Below, piece after piece: positions 1 through 6,448 of a stretch of 17,232 bases of DNA; position 1 is the stretch's first letter; every line of letters begins with the position of its first letter. The notes below the pieces were generated by a model. The model did not search any database and was not told where the DNA came from. It saw only the letters and a program-made list of their open reading frames with translations. Where the stretch lies: contig WFPU01000300.1 in assembly GCA_015487435.1 (NCBI GenBank), positions 1 to 17,232 on the forward strand, given 5' to 3'. The position numbers and the translations under genes were made by a program. This stretch comes from Sulfurimonas sp. (GTDB taxonomy: Bacteria > Campylobacterota > Campylobacteria > Campylobacterales > Sulfurimonadaceae).

Positions 1-14
1 AGTAAATATTGCAT
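1..14 (-). CDS. Possible 5' end of a divergent gene, cut by the left edge
   Basis: An ATG at 14-12 on the reverse strand opens a frame that stays open to the window edge (M-Q-Y-L). It is called only because an extended -10 box (TGATATAAT) lies exactly 6 nt upstream, the same layout as the permease start at 14306. If real, the mRNA would be leaderless. Only four codons are visible, so no product can be named and the frame could be chance. Confidence 0.25.
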
Positions 15-20
15 GATGAA

Positions 21-29
21 ATTATATCA
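21..29 (-). promoter_or_regulatory. Candidate extended -10 box facing left
   Basis: On the reverse strand the sequence reads TGATATAAT, a perfect extended -10 element with TATAAT at 26-21. No good -35 is seen, which is normal for Campylobacterota sigma-70 promoters. It would fire leftwards, away from the ribosomal operon, with a start near the ATG at 14. A 7-3-7 palindrome (31-47) covers the spacer and -35 region and could be an operator. Confidence 0.4.
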
Positions 30-86
30 TTTCCTTTCTTAAAGGAAGTAAATAAAAAAGAATGCCATATTTTACCCCCTATATCC

Positions 87-115
87 TTGATATTTTAAGT
101 TTGTTTGGGTACAAT
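87..115 (+). promoter_or_regulatory. Sigma-70 promoter of the S10-spc operon
   Basis: TTGATA at 87-92 and TACAAT at 110-115 are separated by exactly 17 bp, close to the vegetative consensus; the region between is T-rich. Transcription should start near 122, giving a leader of about 50 nt before rpsJ. A recognisable -35 is unusual in Campylobacterota, where the -35 is generally poorly conserved, and fits a very strong ribosomal promoter. It is the only clear forward promoter before infA. Confidence 0.75.
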
Positions 116-133
116 TCGCGTTCACTAAATATA

Positions 134-150
134 GTTAGGCATGACCTAAC
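134..150 (+). promoter_or_regulatory. Small hairpin in the S10 leader
   Basis: GTTAGG (134-139) pairs perfectly with CCTAAC (145-150) across a CATGA loop, between the predicted transcription start and the rpsJ ribosome binding site (GAAGGA, 161-166). It is too small and lacks a T-run, so it is not a terminator. In gammaproteobacteria the S10 leader binds L4 for autoregulation; whether this much shorter leader does anything similar is unknown. Confidence 0.4.
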
Positions 151-171
151 GAGTTCTTTAGAAGGAAATTT

Positions 172-483
172 ATGGAAAAAATTCGTTTAAAATTGAAAGC
201 TTATGATCATCGTGTGCTTGATAGATCTGTAGCGTCAATCGTTGAGGCTGTAAAGCGTACTGGTGCGGTTATCCGTGGTCCAATCCCTTTACCAACAAAG
301 ATTCGTAAATATACTGTTTTAAAATCTCCACACGTTAACAAAAGTTCTCGTGAGCAGTTTGAAATTCGTATGCACGCAAGAATGATAGATATCGTTTCAG
401 CTACGCCTGAAACTGTTGATTCATTAATGAAGCTTGATCTTGCACCAGAAGTAGACGTAGAAGTACGTTCTATGGATAAGTAG
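172..483 (+). CDS. rpsJ: 30S ribosomal protein S10
   Basis: S10 is a head-domain protein of the small subunit, and in other bacteria also the NusE component of transcription antitermination complexes. The 103-residue product matches the family length. It carries the family N-terminus (KIRLKLKAYDHRVLD), the GPIPLPTK loop, and the SPHVNKSSREQFEIR segment that inserts into the 16S rRNA head. The ATG is preceded by GAAGGA with a 5-nt gap. It is the first gene of the operon, directly behind the promoter and leader hairpin, and is followed by rplC after 9 nt. Confidence 0.97.
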   Translation: MEKIRLKLKAYDHRVLDRSVASIVEAVKRTGAVIRGPIPLPTKIRKYTVLKSPHVNKSSREQFEIRMHARMIDIVSATPETVDSLMKLDLAPEVDVEVRSMDK

Positions 484-492
484 GGGGCTGTC

Positions 493-1083
493 GTGGAATA
501 TATTGTTGAAAAAATCGGTATGAGCCGTACTATCACTGTACCAACTCATCCAGTTACTCTTTTAAGAGTGCTTGATGCAAAAGTATGTGAAGTTAACGCA
601 AGTGACACAGGTAAAAATGTCGCTATTGTAGCTTACCAAAGCGGTAAAAAAATGAATAAAGCAATTGAAGGTCAGCAAAAGAAATATAACCTTTCATCTG
701 AGTTTAATCGTATGGTTACTTTAGAAGTAGCAAATACTGAAGCTGGAGATATAGATATGACGCCATTAGCGGAAGCTAAGGTACTTAAATCTACATTCAC
801 AACTAAAGGTCGCGGTTTTTCTGGAGCAATGAAGCGTTGGAATTTTTCTGGCGGTCCTGCATCTCACGGTCATAGATTTGGTCGTAGAACAGGTTCAATA
901 GGTATGGCTGAATGGCCAGGTCGTGTTATGAAGGGTAAGAAAATGCCTGGACAATACGGAAATACACAAAACAGTGTAAAGAATGAGATCGTTTCTTACG
1001 ATGCTGAAAATAGAATCATTGCGGTTTTAGGTTCAGTTTCAGGAGCTAACGGTACATTAGGTCGTGTAAAGGTAGCTAAATAA
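493..1083 (+). CDS. rplC: 50S ribosomal protein L3
   Basis: L3 is an early-assembly large-subunit protein whose extended loop reaches toward the peptidyl transferase centre. The 196-residue product has the IGMSR N-terminus and the FTTKGRGFSGAMKRW segment followed by GPASHGHRFGRRTGSIG. It also has a KMPGQYG motif containing the Gln that PrmB methylates in other bacteria. The start is GTG at 493, placed 5 nt after the purine-rich AGGGGG (482-487); the next in-frame ATG (codon 10) would remove conserved N-terminal residues. The stop codon overlaps the rplD start by one base (TAATG), which favours translational coupling. Confidence 0.96.
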   Translation: MEYIVEKIGMSRTITVPTHPVTLLRVLDAKVCEVNASDTGKNVAIVAYQSGKKMNKAIEGQQKKYNLSSEFNRMVTLEVANTEAGDIDMTPLAEAKVLKSTFTTKGRGFSGAMKRWNFSGGPASHGHRFGRRTGSIGMAEWPGRVMKGKKMPGQYGNTQNSVKNEIVSYDAENRIIAVLGSVSGANGTLGRVKVAK

Positions 1084-1697
1084 TGAGCGCAATCGTTTTA
1101 AATGATAAAATGGAAAAAGCATCTGAGTTAGCATTACCAGAGTCTTTCTCTGGTATTAACCCACATAACTTATATCTTTATGTTAAGTCTGCTCAAGCTG
1201 CACAACGTGCAAATACAGCGACTACTAAAGGTAGAAGTGAAGTGCGTGGTGGTGGTAAGAAACCATGGGCTCAAAAAGGTGGCGGGCGTGCTCGTGCTGG
1301 TTCTCGTCGTTCTCCTATATTCGTAGGTGGTGGTAAGGCATTTGGTTCTAAAAACAACCGTAATTATGATTTAAAAGTAAATAAAAAGCAAAAAAAATTA
1401 GCTTTAAACTTTGCTTTAAATGAGCATGCACAAAACGGTACTCTATTTATTGTAGATAACATTGAAGTAGCATCTGGTAAAACTAAAGATGCAAATGCAA
1501 TGTTTAAACTTTTAAATCAAAGAGATACTCTTTTTGTAAAATCTTTATTAGATGAGCCTACATTTTTAGCTTTTGAGAATTTATCTCAAACTTATGTAAT
1601 CGAATCTAATGAGTTAAACGCATACTTAGCTGCAAACTATCGCTCTATTGTGATAGAAAAAGCAGTATGGGAAACTTTAACAAGTGAGGCTAAATAA
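1083..1697 (+). CDS. rplD: 50S ribosomal protein L4
   Basis: L4 binds 23S rRNA domain I and lines the nascent peptide exit tunnel. In E. coli it also represses its own S10 operon; whether that holds here is unknown. The 204-residue product shows the tunnel loop segment KGRSEVRGGGKKPWAQKGGG followed by RARAGSRRSPIFVGGG, the family hallmark. Its start overlaps the rplC stop by one base, and its own stop overlaps rplW in the same way (TAATGG at 1695-1700), so rplC, rplD and rplW are likely translated in series. Confidence 0.96.
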   Translation: MSAIVLNDKMEKASELALPESFSGINPHNLYLYVKSAQAAQRANTATTKGRSEVRGGGKKPWAQKGGGRARAGSRRSPIFVGGGKAFGSKNNRNYDLKVNKKQKKLALNFALNEHAQNGTLFIVDNIEVASGKTKDANAMFKLLNQRDTLFVKSLLDEPTFLAFENLSQTYVIESNELNAYLAANYRSIVIEKAVWETLTSEAK

Positions 1698-1978
1698 TGG
1701 CTGATATTACAGATATTAAATCTATACTATATACAGAGAAGACTCTAGCTATGCAAGAAGATGGAATGTTAGTTGTTCAAACATCTCCTCGTGTAACTAA
1801 AACAGGTCTTAAGGAAATTTTTCGTGAGTACTTTGGAATAACTCCATTAAACATTAACTCACTTAATCAAAAGGGAAAAGTAAAACGTTTCCGTGGTATC
1901 CAAGGTAAACAAAACGACTTTAAAAAGTTTTATGTTAAGTTACCTGAAGGTGCACAAATAGAAAGTTTGGCGGTATAA
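1697..1978 (+). CDS. rplW: 50S ribosomal protein L23
   Basis: L23 sits at the exit of the peptide tunnel and is the docking site for trigger factor and SRP. The 93-residue product has the family ILYTEKT start region, the EIFREYFGITPLNINSLN helix-strand segment and a basic KVKRFRGIQGKQNDFKKFYVK C-terminal half. The conserved Glu that contacts trigger factor in E. coli falls in an alignable position, but I cannot confirm it without an alignment. It overlaps rplD by one base and is separated from rplB by one base. Confidence 0.95.
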   Translation: MADITDIKSILYTEKTLAMQEDGMLVVQTSPRVTKTGLKEIFREYFGITPLNINSLNQKGKVKRFRGIQGKQNDFKKFYVKLPEGAQIESLAV

Positions 1979-1979
1979 C

Positions 1980-2825
1980 ATGGCAATTAAAACTTATAGA
2001 CCGTTAACTCCGTCTCGTCGTTTTTATACAAATGTTGATTCATCAGATATTACTGCAAAAGCAAGTGTAAGAAGTCTTCTTAAAAAACTTCCTGTTCATG
2101 CTGGTCGTAATTCTAATGGTCGTATCACTTCTCGGCACAGAGAGGGTGGAGCTAAAAAGATTTACCGTATCATTGATTTCAAAAGAAATAAATTTGGTAT
2201 CGAGGGTACAGTTAGTACTATCGAGTACGATCCGTACCGCAACTGTCGTATTGCTCTTATTACTTACGCTGATGGCGAAAAAAGATATATACTTCAACCA
2301 AAAGGTTTAGTAGTTGGTGATAAAATTATGTCAGCTGAAGCTGGACTTGATGTTAAACCTGGTAACACAATGAAGTTAAAGAACATACCTGTTGGTACAC
2401 TTGTTCATAATATTGAGCTTAAAACTGGTAAGGGTGGACAAATGTGTCGTGCTGCTGGAACATCTGCTCAAATTATGGGTCGTGATGGTAAGTATGTTTC
2501 ACTTCGTATGCCTTCTTCTGAGATGCGTTTAGTACTTGGAGAGTGTTTAGCTACTTGTGGTTTAGTTGGAAATGAAGAGTTTGGTAATATTGTTATTGCT
2601 AAAGCTGGTCGCCAACGTCACTTAGGTATTCGTCCTCAAACTCGTGGTTCAGCAATGAATCCAATTGATCACCCACATGGTGGTGGTGAAGGTAAAACGA
2701 ACTCAGGTCGTCACCCAGTTACTCCTTGGGGTAAACCAACTAAGGGTGCTAAAACTCGTCGTAAAAAAGCTAGTGATAAGTTAATTATTACTCGTCGTAA
2801 ACCAAATGCAAAAAGGGTAGGATAA
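1980..2825 (+). CDS. rplB: 50S ribosomal protein L2
   Basis: L2 is essential for subunit joining and for the peptidyl transferase environment. The 281-residue length is typical. Recognisable segments run from the N-terminal KTYRPLTPSRR, through NSNGRITSRHREGGAKKIYR and the RNA-binding core, to RGSAMNPIDHPHGGGEGKT. The last includes the conserved His of the HPHGGGEG loop near the catalytic centre. The basic C-terminus is also typical. The ATG follows the rplW stop by one base; rpsS begins one base after this gene ends. Confidence 0.97.
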   Translation: MAIKTYRPLTPSRRFYTNVDSSDITAKASVRSLLKKLPVHAGRNSNGRITSRHREGGAKKIYRIIDFKRNKFGIEGTVSTIEYDPYRNCRIALITYADGEKRYILQPKGLVVGDKIMSAEAGLDVKPGNTMKLKNIPVGTLVHNIELKTGKGGQMCRAAGTSAQIMGRDGKYVSLRMPSSEMRLVLGECLATCGLVGNEEFGNIVIAKAGRQRHLGIRPQTRGSAMNPIDHPHGGGEGKTNSGRHPVTPWGKPTKGAKTRRKKASDKLIITRRKPNAKRVG

Positions 2826-2826
2826 T

Positions 2827-3102
2827 ATGGCTCGTTCAGTAAAAAAAGGTCCTTTCGTAGATGATCATTTAATGAAAAAAATTCTCAAGGCTAAAGAGTC
2901 TGGCGATAAAAAACCTATTAAAACTTGGTCAAGAAGATCTATGGTTCTTCCTGATATGGTTGGTTTGACATTAAATGTTCATAATGGTCGTCAATTTGTT
3001 CCTGTATATATTACAGAGAATCATATTGGTTATAAACTTGGTGAATTTTCACCAACTCGTACATTCAAGGGCCATAAGGGCTCTGTTCAGAAGAAAGGTT
3101 AA
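2827..3102 (+). CDS. rpsS: 30S ribosomal protein S19
   Basis: S19 is a head protein that forms a complex with S13 and contacts the A-site region and bridge B1a. The 91-residue product has the family start MARSVKKGPFVDDHLMKK, the WSRRSMVLPDMVG segment, and the ending HKLGEFSPTRTFKGH-like stretch read here as YKLGEFSPTRTFKGHKG. It lies one base after rplB and two bases before rplV. Confidence 0.97.
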   Translation: MARSVKKGPFVDDHLMKKILKAKESGDKKPIKTWSRRSMVLPDMVGLTLNVHNGRQFVPVYITENHIGYKLGEFSPTRTFKGHKGSVQKKG

Positions 3103-3104
3103 TC

Positions 3105-3422
3105 ATGGCTAGAGCATTATTAAAGTTTATCCGTGTATCACCTATCAAATCTCGTCTTATTGCAAGAGAGGTTCAAGGTATGAATGCTGAAGAAGCTATG
3201 GCTGCTTTAGAATTCACTCCGAACAAAGCGGCAAAAATTATCTCTAAAGTGATTGCATCTGCAGTTGCTAACAGTGGCAGTGAAGCTGAAGATTGTACAG
3301 TAACATCATGTCGTGTTGACAATGGTCCAGTTCTAAAAAGATTCCGTCCTCGTGCTCGTGGAATGGCTTCAGGAATTAGAAAACCAACAGCACATATTTT
3401 AGTAGAAGTAGAGGGTAAATAA
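3105..3422 (+). CDS. rplV: 50S ribosomal protein L22
   Basis: L22 contacts all domains of 23S rRNA and, with L4, forms the tunnel constriction. The 105-residue product is slightly shorter than in E. coli (110). It shows the IRVSPIKSRLIAREVQG N-terminal region and the C-terminal beta-hairpin sequence RFRPRARGMASGIRKPTAHI, the site of macrolide-resistance changes in other species. No anomaly is visible in that loop. It is separated from rpsC by a single base. Confidence 0.96.
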   Translation: MARALLKFIRVSPIKSRLIAREVQGMNAEEAMAALEFTPNKAAKIISKVIASAVANSGSEAEDCTVTSCRVDNGPVLKRFRPRARGMASGIRKPTAHILVEVEGK

Positions 3423-3423
3423 T

Positions 3424-4140
3424 ATGGGTCAAAAAGTTAATCCTATTGGTTTACGTCTTGGTATCAACCGTAACTGGGAGAGCCGTTGGTTCCCTAATTT
3501 TAAAACAGCTGCGGCTAATTTAGGTGAAGATTACAAGATAAGAACATATTTGAAAAAAGAACTTTACTATGCTGGTGTTGCTAACATCATTATAGAAAGA
3601 ACTGTTAAGCGTCTTCGTGTAACTATCGTTGCAGCTCGCCCTGGTATCATTATTGGTAAAAAAGGTGCGGACATTGAGAAACTTAAAACTAGTCTTCAAA
3701 AGCTTGTTGGTAAATCAATATCTGTAAACATTAAAGAAGAGAAAAAAGCTAATATCTCAAGTCAACTTGTTGCTGAGAATGTTGCTACTCAACTTGAGCG
3801 TCGTATTGCATTTAGACGCGCAATGAAGAAAGTTATGCAAAATGCACAACGTTCTGGGGCTAAAGGTATTAAAGTATCTGTAAGTGGTCGTTTAGGTGGG
3901 GCAGAGATGGCTCGTACTGAATGGTACTTAGAGGGACGTGTCCCTTTGCATACACTTCGTGCTAAAATCGATTATGGTTTTGCTGAAGCTCATACACAAT
4001 ACGGAATTATTGGTATTAAAGTATGGATATTCAAAGGGGAAGTACTTACTAAAGGCGTTCCAGTTGAAGCAAAAGAAGAAAAAAAAGAGCGTCCACGTAA
4101 ACGTGCTCCAAGACGTGAAAATAACGAAAAGGCTGAATAA
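3424..4140 (+). CDS. rpsC: 30S ribosomal protein S3
   Basis: S3 lies at the mRNA entry channel and helps unwind mRNA. The 238-residue product has the N-terminal GQKVNPIGLRLG and a KH type-2 domain whose GxxG loop region reads IIIGKKGADIEKLK (about residues 75-88). The C-terminal domain carries GRLGGAEMARTEWYLEGRVPLHTLRA, the last part of which is the family signature. The tail is a charged, low-complexity Lys/Arg/Glu stretch of roughly 25 residues, as commonly seen in this family. Confidence 0.97.
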   Translation: MGQKVNPIGLRLGINRNWESRWFPNFKTAAANLGEDYKIRTYLKKELYYAGVANIIIERTVKRLRVTIVAARPGIIIGKKGADIEKLKTSLQKLVGKSISVNIKEEKKANISSQLVAENVATQLERRIAFRRAMKKVMQNAQRSGAKGIKVSVSGRLGGAEMARTEWYLEGRVPLHTLRAKIDYGFAEAHTQYGIIGIKVWIFKGEVLTKGVPVEAKEEKKERPRKRAPRRENNEKAE

Positions 4141-4142
4141 TT

Positions 4143-4568
4143 ATGTTGATGCCAAAAAGAACAAAATACCGTAAAATGATGAAAGGGCGTAACCGTGGTT
4201 ATGCTCGTAGTGGATATAAACTAGCATTTGGTGATATAGCTATTAAAGCTGTTGAAGCTGGTCGTATTAACTCTCGTCAAATTGAGGCTGCTCGTATTAC
4301 AGCTACTCGTGCGATTAATCGTCAGGGTAAGATCTGGATTCGTGTATTTCCTGCTAAACCAATTACTAAACGTCCTTTAGAAGTTCGTATGGGTAAAGGT
4401 AAAGGTCCAATCGATCAGTATGTTATGAATATCAAACCTGGTCGTATAATTTTTGAAATGGCTGGTGTAAATGATGAGTTAGCTCGTAAGGCATTAACTC
4501 TTGCTATTCACAAATTACCATTCAAAACAAAAATAATCACTGCGGAGATGAACAATGAAATATTCTGA
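4143..4568 (+). CDS. rplP: 50S ribosomal protein L16
   Basis: L16 organises the A-site tRNA binding region of the large subunit. The 141-residue product starts MLMPKRTKYRKMMKGRNRG, matching the MLQPKRTKFRK-type start of the family, so the ATG at 4143 is preferred over the ATG two codons later. It also carries the GRINSRQIEAARITATRAI and KPITKRPLEVRMGKGKG segments, which include the Arg/Met-rich loop. The last 14 bases overlap rpmC, pointing to coupled translation. Confidence 0.96.
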   Translation: MLMPKRTKYRKMMKGRNRGYARSGYKLAFGDIAIKAVEAGRINSRQIEAARITATRAINRQGKIWIRVFPAKPITKRPLEVRMGKGKGPIDQYVMNIKPGRIIFEMAGVNDELARKALTLAIHKLPFKTKIITAEMNNEIF

Positions 4569-4740
4569 TTTAGCAGACAAAACTGTAGCTGAACTTGAAG
4601 CAATGTTAAAAGAGAAAAAAACTGAGCTTTTTACTTTAAAAATTAAAAAGCAAATGATGCAATTACAAAACACTAGCGAACTTAGAGTTGCTAAAAAAGA
4701 TGTTGCAAGAATTAACACTGCTATCAGTGCAGCGAAGTAG
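4555..4740 (+). CDS. rpmC: 50S ribosomal protein L29
   Basis: L29 is a small two-helix protein near the tunnel exit, next to L23. The 61-residue product contains DLADKTVAELEAMLKEKKTELFTLKIKK and ends in a second helix (RVAKKDVARINTAIS), the expected helical-hairpin layout. Its start lies inside rplP (14-base overlap); an AGAG-type sequence (GCGGAGATG, 4542-4550) within rplP gives a ribosome binding site. Confidence 0.94.
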   Translation: MKYSDLADKTVAELEAMLKEKKTELFTLKIKKQMMQLQNTSELRVAKKDVARINTAISAAK

Positions 4741-4748
4741 GAGTGAAG

Positions 4749-4994
4749 ATGACACATAAACGTGAAATTCAAGGTAATGTAGTAAAAATTGCAGGCGATA
4801 AAACAGCAACTATGGTTGTTGAGCGTCGTGTAATGCACCCTCGTTACCACAAAGTTGTTAAAAAGTTCAAAAAATATCTTATCCATGATGAGAACAATGA
4901 GCTAAAAGTTGGAGATGAAGTTATTGCAATTGAATGTCGTCCACTTTCTAAGACTAAATCTTTTAGACTTAAAACAGTTGTAAAAGGAGCGTAG
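4749..4994 (+). CDS. rpsQ: 30S ribosomal protein S17
   Basis: S17 is an OB-fold primary-binding protein of the 30S body. The product (81 residues from the chosen start) shows HKREIQGNVVKIAGDKTATMVVERRVMHPRYHKVVKKFKKY split over two strands of the OB fold, then HDENNELKVGDEVIAIECRPLSKTKSFRL, all diagnostic. I prefer ATG at 4749 over the GTG at 4743: AGGAG (4739-4743) lies 5 nt before the ATG and would overlap the GTG, and MTHKREIQG aligns with known S17 starts. Confidence 0.94.
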   Translation: MTHKREIQGNVVKIAGDKTATMVVERRVMHPRYHKVVKKFKKYLIHDENNELKVGDEVIAIECRPLSKTKSFRLKTVVKGA

Positions 4995-4995
4995 T

Positions 4996-5364
4996 ATGAT
5001 TCAAGGTTTTACTCGTTTAAATGTAGCTGATAATACAGGTGCTAAAGAGATTATGTGTATTAAGGTACTTGGTGGTTCTAAGCGTCGTTATGCAACAGTA
5101 GGTGATGTTATCGTTGCTTCTGTTAAAAAAGCGACTCCAACTGCTAAAGTTAAAAAAGGTAAAGTTGTAAAAGCTGTAATCGTTAGAGTAGCAAAAGAGG
5201 TTCAACGTGAAAACGGTTCTCTTATTCGTTTTGATGATAATGCAGCAGTTATACTTGATGACAAGAGAGAGCCAATTGGTACTCGTATTTTCGGCCCTGT
5301 TGCTCGCGAAGTACGTTATTCTGGTTTTATGAAAATCGTATCTCTCGCACCGGAGGTTGTTTAA
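4996..5364 (+). CDS. rplN: 50S ribosomal protein L14
   Basis: L14 forms inter-subunit bridges B5 and B8 and is the docking site of the silencing factor RsfS. The 122-residue length is exactly typical. It shows the MIQGFTRLNVADNTGAKEIMCIKVLGGSKRRYA N-terminal half in two adjacent blocks, then GTRIFGPVAREVR near the C-terminus. The ATG is one base after the rpsQ stop and preceded by AAAGGAG; the stop overlaps rplX by one base (TAATG). Confidence 0.96.
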   Translation: MIQGFTRLNVADNTGAKEIMCIKVLGGSKRRYATVGDVIVASVKKATPTAKVKKGKVVKAVIVRVAKEVQRENGSLIRFDDNAAVILDDKREPIGTRIFGPVAREVRYSGFMKIVSLAPEVV

Positions 5365-5594
5365 TGGCAAAGTTTGATTTCAAAAAAGGCGATACTGTTG
5401 AGATTATCGCTGGTGATGACCGTGGAACTAAGGCTACTGTTTTAGCAGTAATGCCTAAGAAAAACAAAGTTATCGTTGAGGGTTGCAAGATTGCTAAAAA
5501 AGCTATCAAACCAACTGAAGAAAATACTAAAGGCGGACATATCAATAAAGAGATGCCAATAGATGTTTCAAATGTTCGTAAAGTGGAGGCATAA
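5364..5594 (+). CDS. rplX: 50S ribosomal protein L24
   Basis: L24 is one of the two assembly-initiator proteins of the large subunit and contains a KOW motif. The KOW region here is FKKGDTVEIIAGDDRGTKATVLAV. The 76-residue product is shorter than E. coli L24 (104) and ends soon after the GGHINKEMPIDVSNV strand, which fits the compact form of this lineage. A clear CGGAGG sequence sits 8 nt before the start, inside rplN. Confidence 0.95.
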   Translation: MAKFDFKKGDTVEIIAGDDRGTKATVLAVMPKKNKVIVEGCKIAKKAIKPTEENTKGGHINKEMPIDVSNVRKVEA

Positions 5595-5597
5595 TAA

Positions 5598-6143
5598 ATG
5601 GCACGCTTAAAAGATAAATATTTAGCTTTAAAAGCTGAATTACAAAAAGATTTAGATATTAAAAATCCTAATCAAACACCAAAGTTAGAGAAAATAATAA
5701 TCTCTGTTGGTGCTGGTTTTGCAATGAAAGATAATAAACTTATTAAAAACATTGAAGATACTATTACTACTATTGCTGGTCAAAAAGCAACTACAGTAAT
5801 TGCTAAAAAATCTGTTGCAGGTTTTAAAGTTCGTGAAGGTATGCCAGTTGGTATTCGTGTTACACTTCGTGGTGAAAATATGTATAACTTTTATGATCGT
5901 CTTGTTTCTATCGCTCTTCCTCGTGTAAAAGATTTCCGTGGTGTTCCTAGAAATGGTTTTGATGGTCATGGTAACTATAACTTCGGTCTTGCCGAGCAAT
6001 TAATCTTTCCGGAGATTACTTATGATTCAATCATGCAAATTCATGGTATGAATATTACAGTTGTTACTACAGCTGATTCAGATAAGGCAGGATTTGCTCT
6101 TTTAGAGAAAATGGGTATGCCTTTTACTAAAGGGAGTAACTAA
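5598..6143 (+). CDS. rplE: 50S ribosomal protein L5
   Basis: L5 binds 5S rRNA in the central protuberance and contacts P-site tRNA. The 181-residue product carries PKLEKIIISVGAGFA, the KKSVAGFKVREGMPVG loop, LRGENMYNFYDRLVSIALPRVKDFRG in two adjoining parts, and the GNYNFGLAEQLIFPEI signature. Length and order match the family. The stop shares a base with the rpsN start. Confidence 0.96.
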   Translation: MARLKDKYLALKAELQKDLDIKNPNQTPKLEKIIISVGAGFAMKDNKLIKNIEDTITTIAGQKATTVIAKKSVAGFKVREGMPVGIRVTLRGENMYNFYDRLVSIALPRVKDFRGVPRNGFDGHGNYNFGLAEQLIFPEITYDSIMQIHGMNITVVTTADSDKAGFALLEKMGMPFTKGSN

Positions 6144-6328
6144 TGGCTAAGAAATCAATGATCGCTAAAGCGGCAAGAGGTTCAAAGTTTAAAGTTCGTA
6201 ACTATACAAGATGTCAAATTTGTGGTCGTCCACATTCAGTAATGAGAGATTTCGGTATCTGTCGTGTATGTTTTAGAAAAATGGCAAATGAGGGATTAAT
6301 CCCAGGTGTTAGAAAGTCTTCTTGGTAA
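6143..6328 (+). CDS. rpsN: 30S ribosomal protein S14, zinc-binding short form
   Basis: S14 is a late-assembling head protein. This 61-residue product is the short C+ form. Four cysteines in two CxxC pairs (C24/C27 and C40/C43) form the zinc ribbon, followed by RKMANEGLIPGVRKSSW. The zinc-free longer paralogue that some bacteria switch to under zinc starvation is not present here. The gene overlaps rplE by one base. Its last codons and stop lie inside a 9-bp hairpin (6317-6338), and it is followed by the operon's only long spacer. Confidence 0.97.
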   Translation: MAKKSMIAKAARGSKFKVRNYTRCQICGRPHSVMRDFGICRVCFRKMANEGLIPGVRKSSW

Positions 6329-6338
6329 GCCAAGAAGA
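6317..6338 (+). promoter_or_regulatory. Hairpin enclosing the rpsN stop codon
   Basis: TCTTCTTGG (6317-6325) pairs perfectly with CCAAGAAGA (6330-6338). The four-base loop TAAG contains the TAA stop of rpsN. A few more pairs can form outside it (6311-6314 with 6342-6345) after an internal loop. No T-run follows, so it is not a canonical intrinsic terminator. It may be an RNA-stability or processing structure, or a leftover from insertion of the neighbouring repeat. Confidence 0.5.
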
Positions 6339-6362
6339 AACTTCTAATAATTAGCAGTATAA

Positions 6363-6448
6363 ATTAGATTCCAAATCAAGTTTGGAATGACGAATTGTTG
6401 TTTGGAATGACGAAGGTTTGTCATCCTGAACTTGATTCAGGATCTAAT
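6363..6448. repeat. Imperfect palindromic repeat in the rpsN-rpsH spacer
   Basis: Left arm 6363-6390 and right arm 6421-6448 are inverted copies, identical at 22 of 28 positions without gaps. Each arm also folds alone: TTCCAAA-TCAAG-TTTGGAA (6369-6387) and TCCTGAA-CTTGA-TTCAGGA (6424-6442). A 14-bp segment (TTTGGAATGACGAA) occurs twice, at 6381 and 6401. The element has no ORF. A related, longer copy lies at 16271-16389, so it is a dispersed repeat. The motif resembles short palindromes widely scattered in other bacterial genomes (recollection, not searched). Confidence 0.8.

Noticed and set aside
207..536. Reverse-strand open frame opposite rpsJ, and similar ones opposite rplB, rplP-rpsQ, rplN, rplX, rplE, rplF and the SDR gene
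   Set aside because: They lie antisense to strongly recognised genes, have no family resemblance and no own ribosome binding sites; they are shadow frames.
3938..4174. Forward frame of 78 codons overlapping the end of rpsC
   Set aside because: Out-of-frame shadow of rpsC with a lysine-rich translation from its A-rich tail; no support.
4743..4748. GTG at 4743 as the rpsQ start
   Set aside because: It overlaps the AGGAG ribosome binding site that serves the ATG at 4749, and the extra residues are not typical of S17.
6358..6363. TATAAA as an internal promoter for rpsH
   Set aside because: No -35 or extended -10 and only a partial match in AT-rich sequence beside the repeat; cannot be told from chance.
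6363..6448. CRISPR-like repeat
   Set aside because: Only two 14-bp direct copies, palindromic and related to another dispersed copy; no spacers of regular length and no cas genes.
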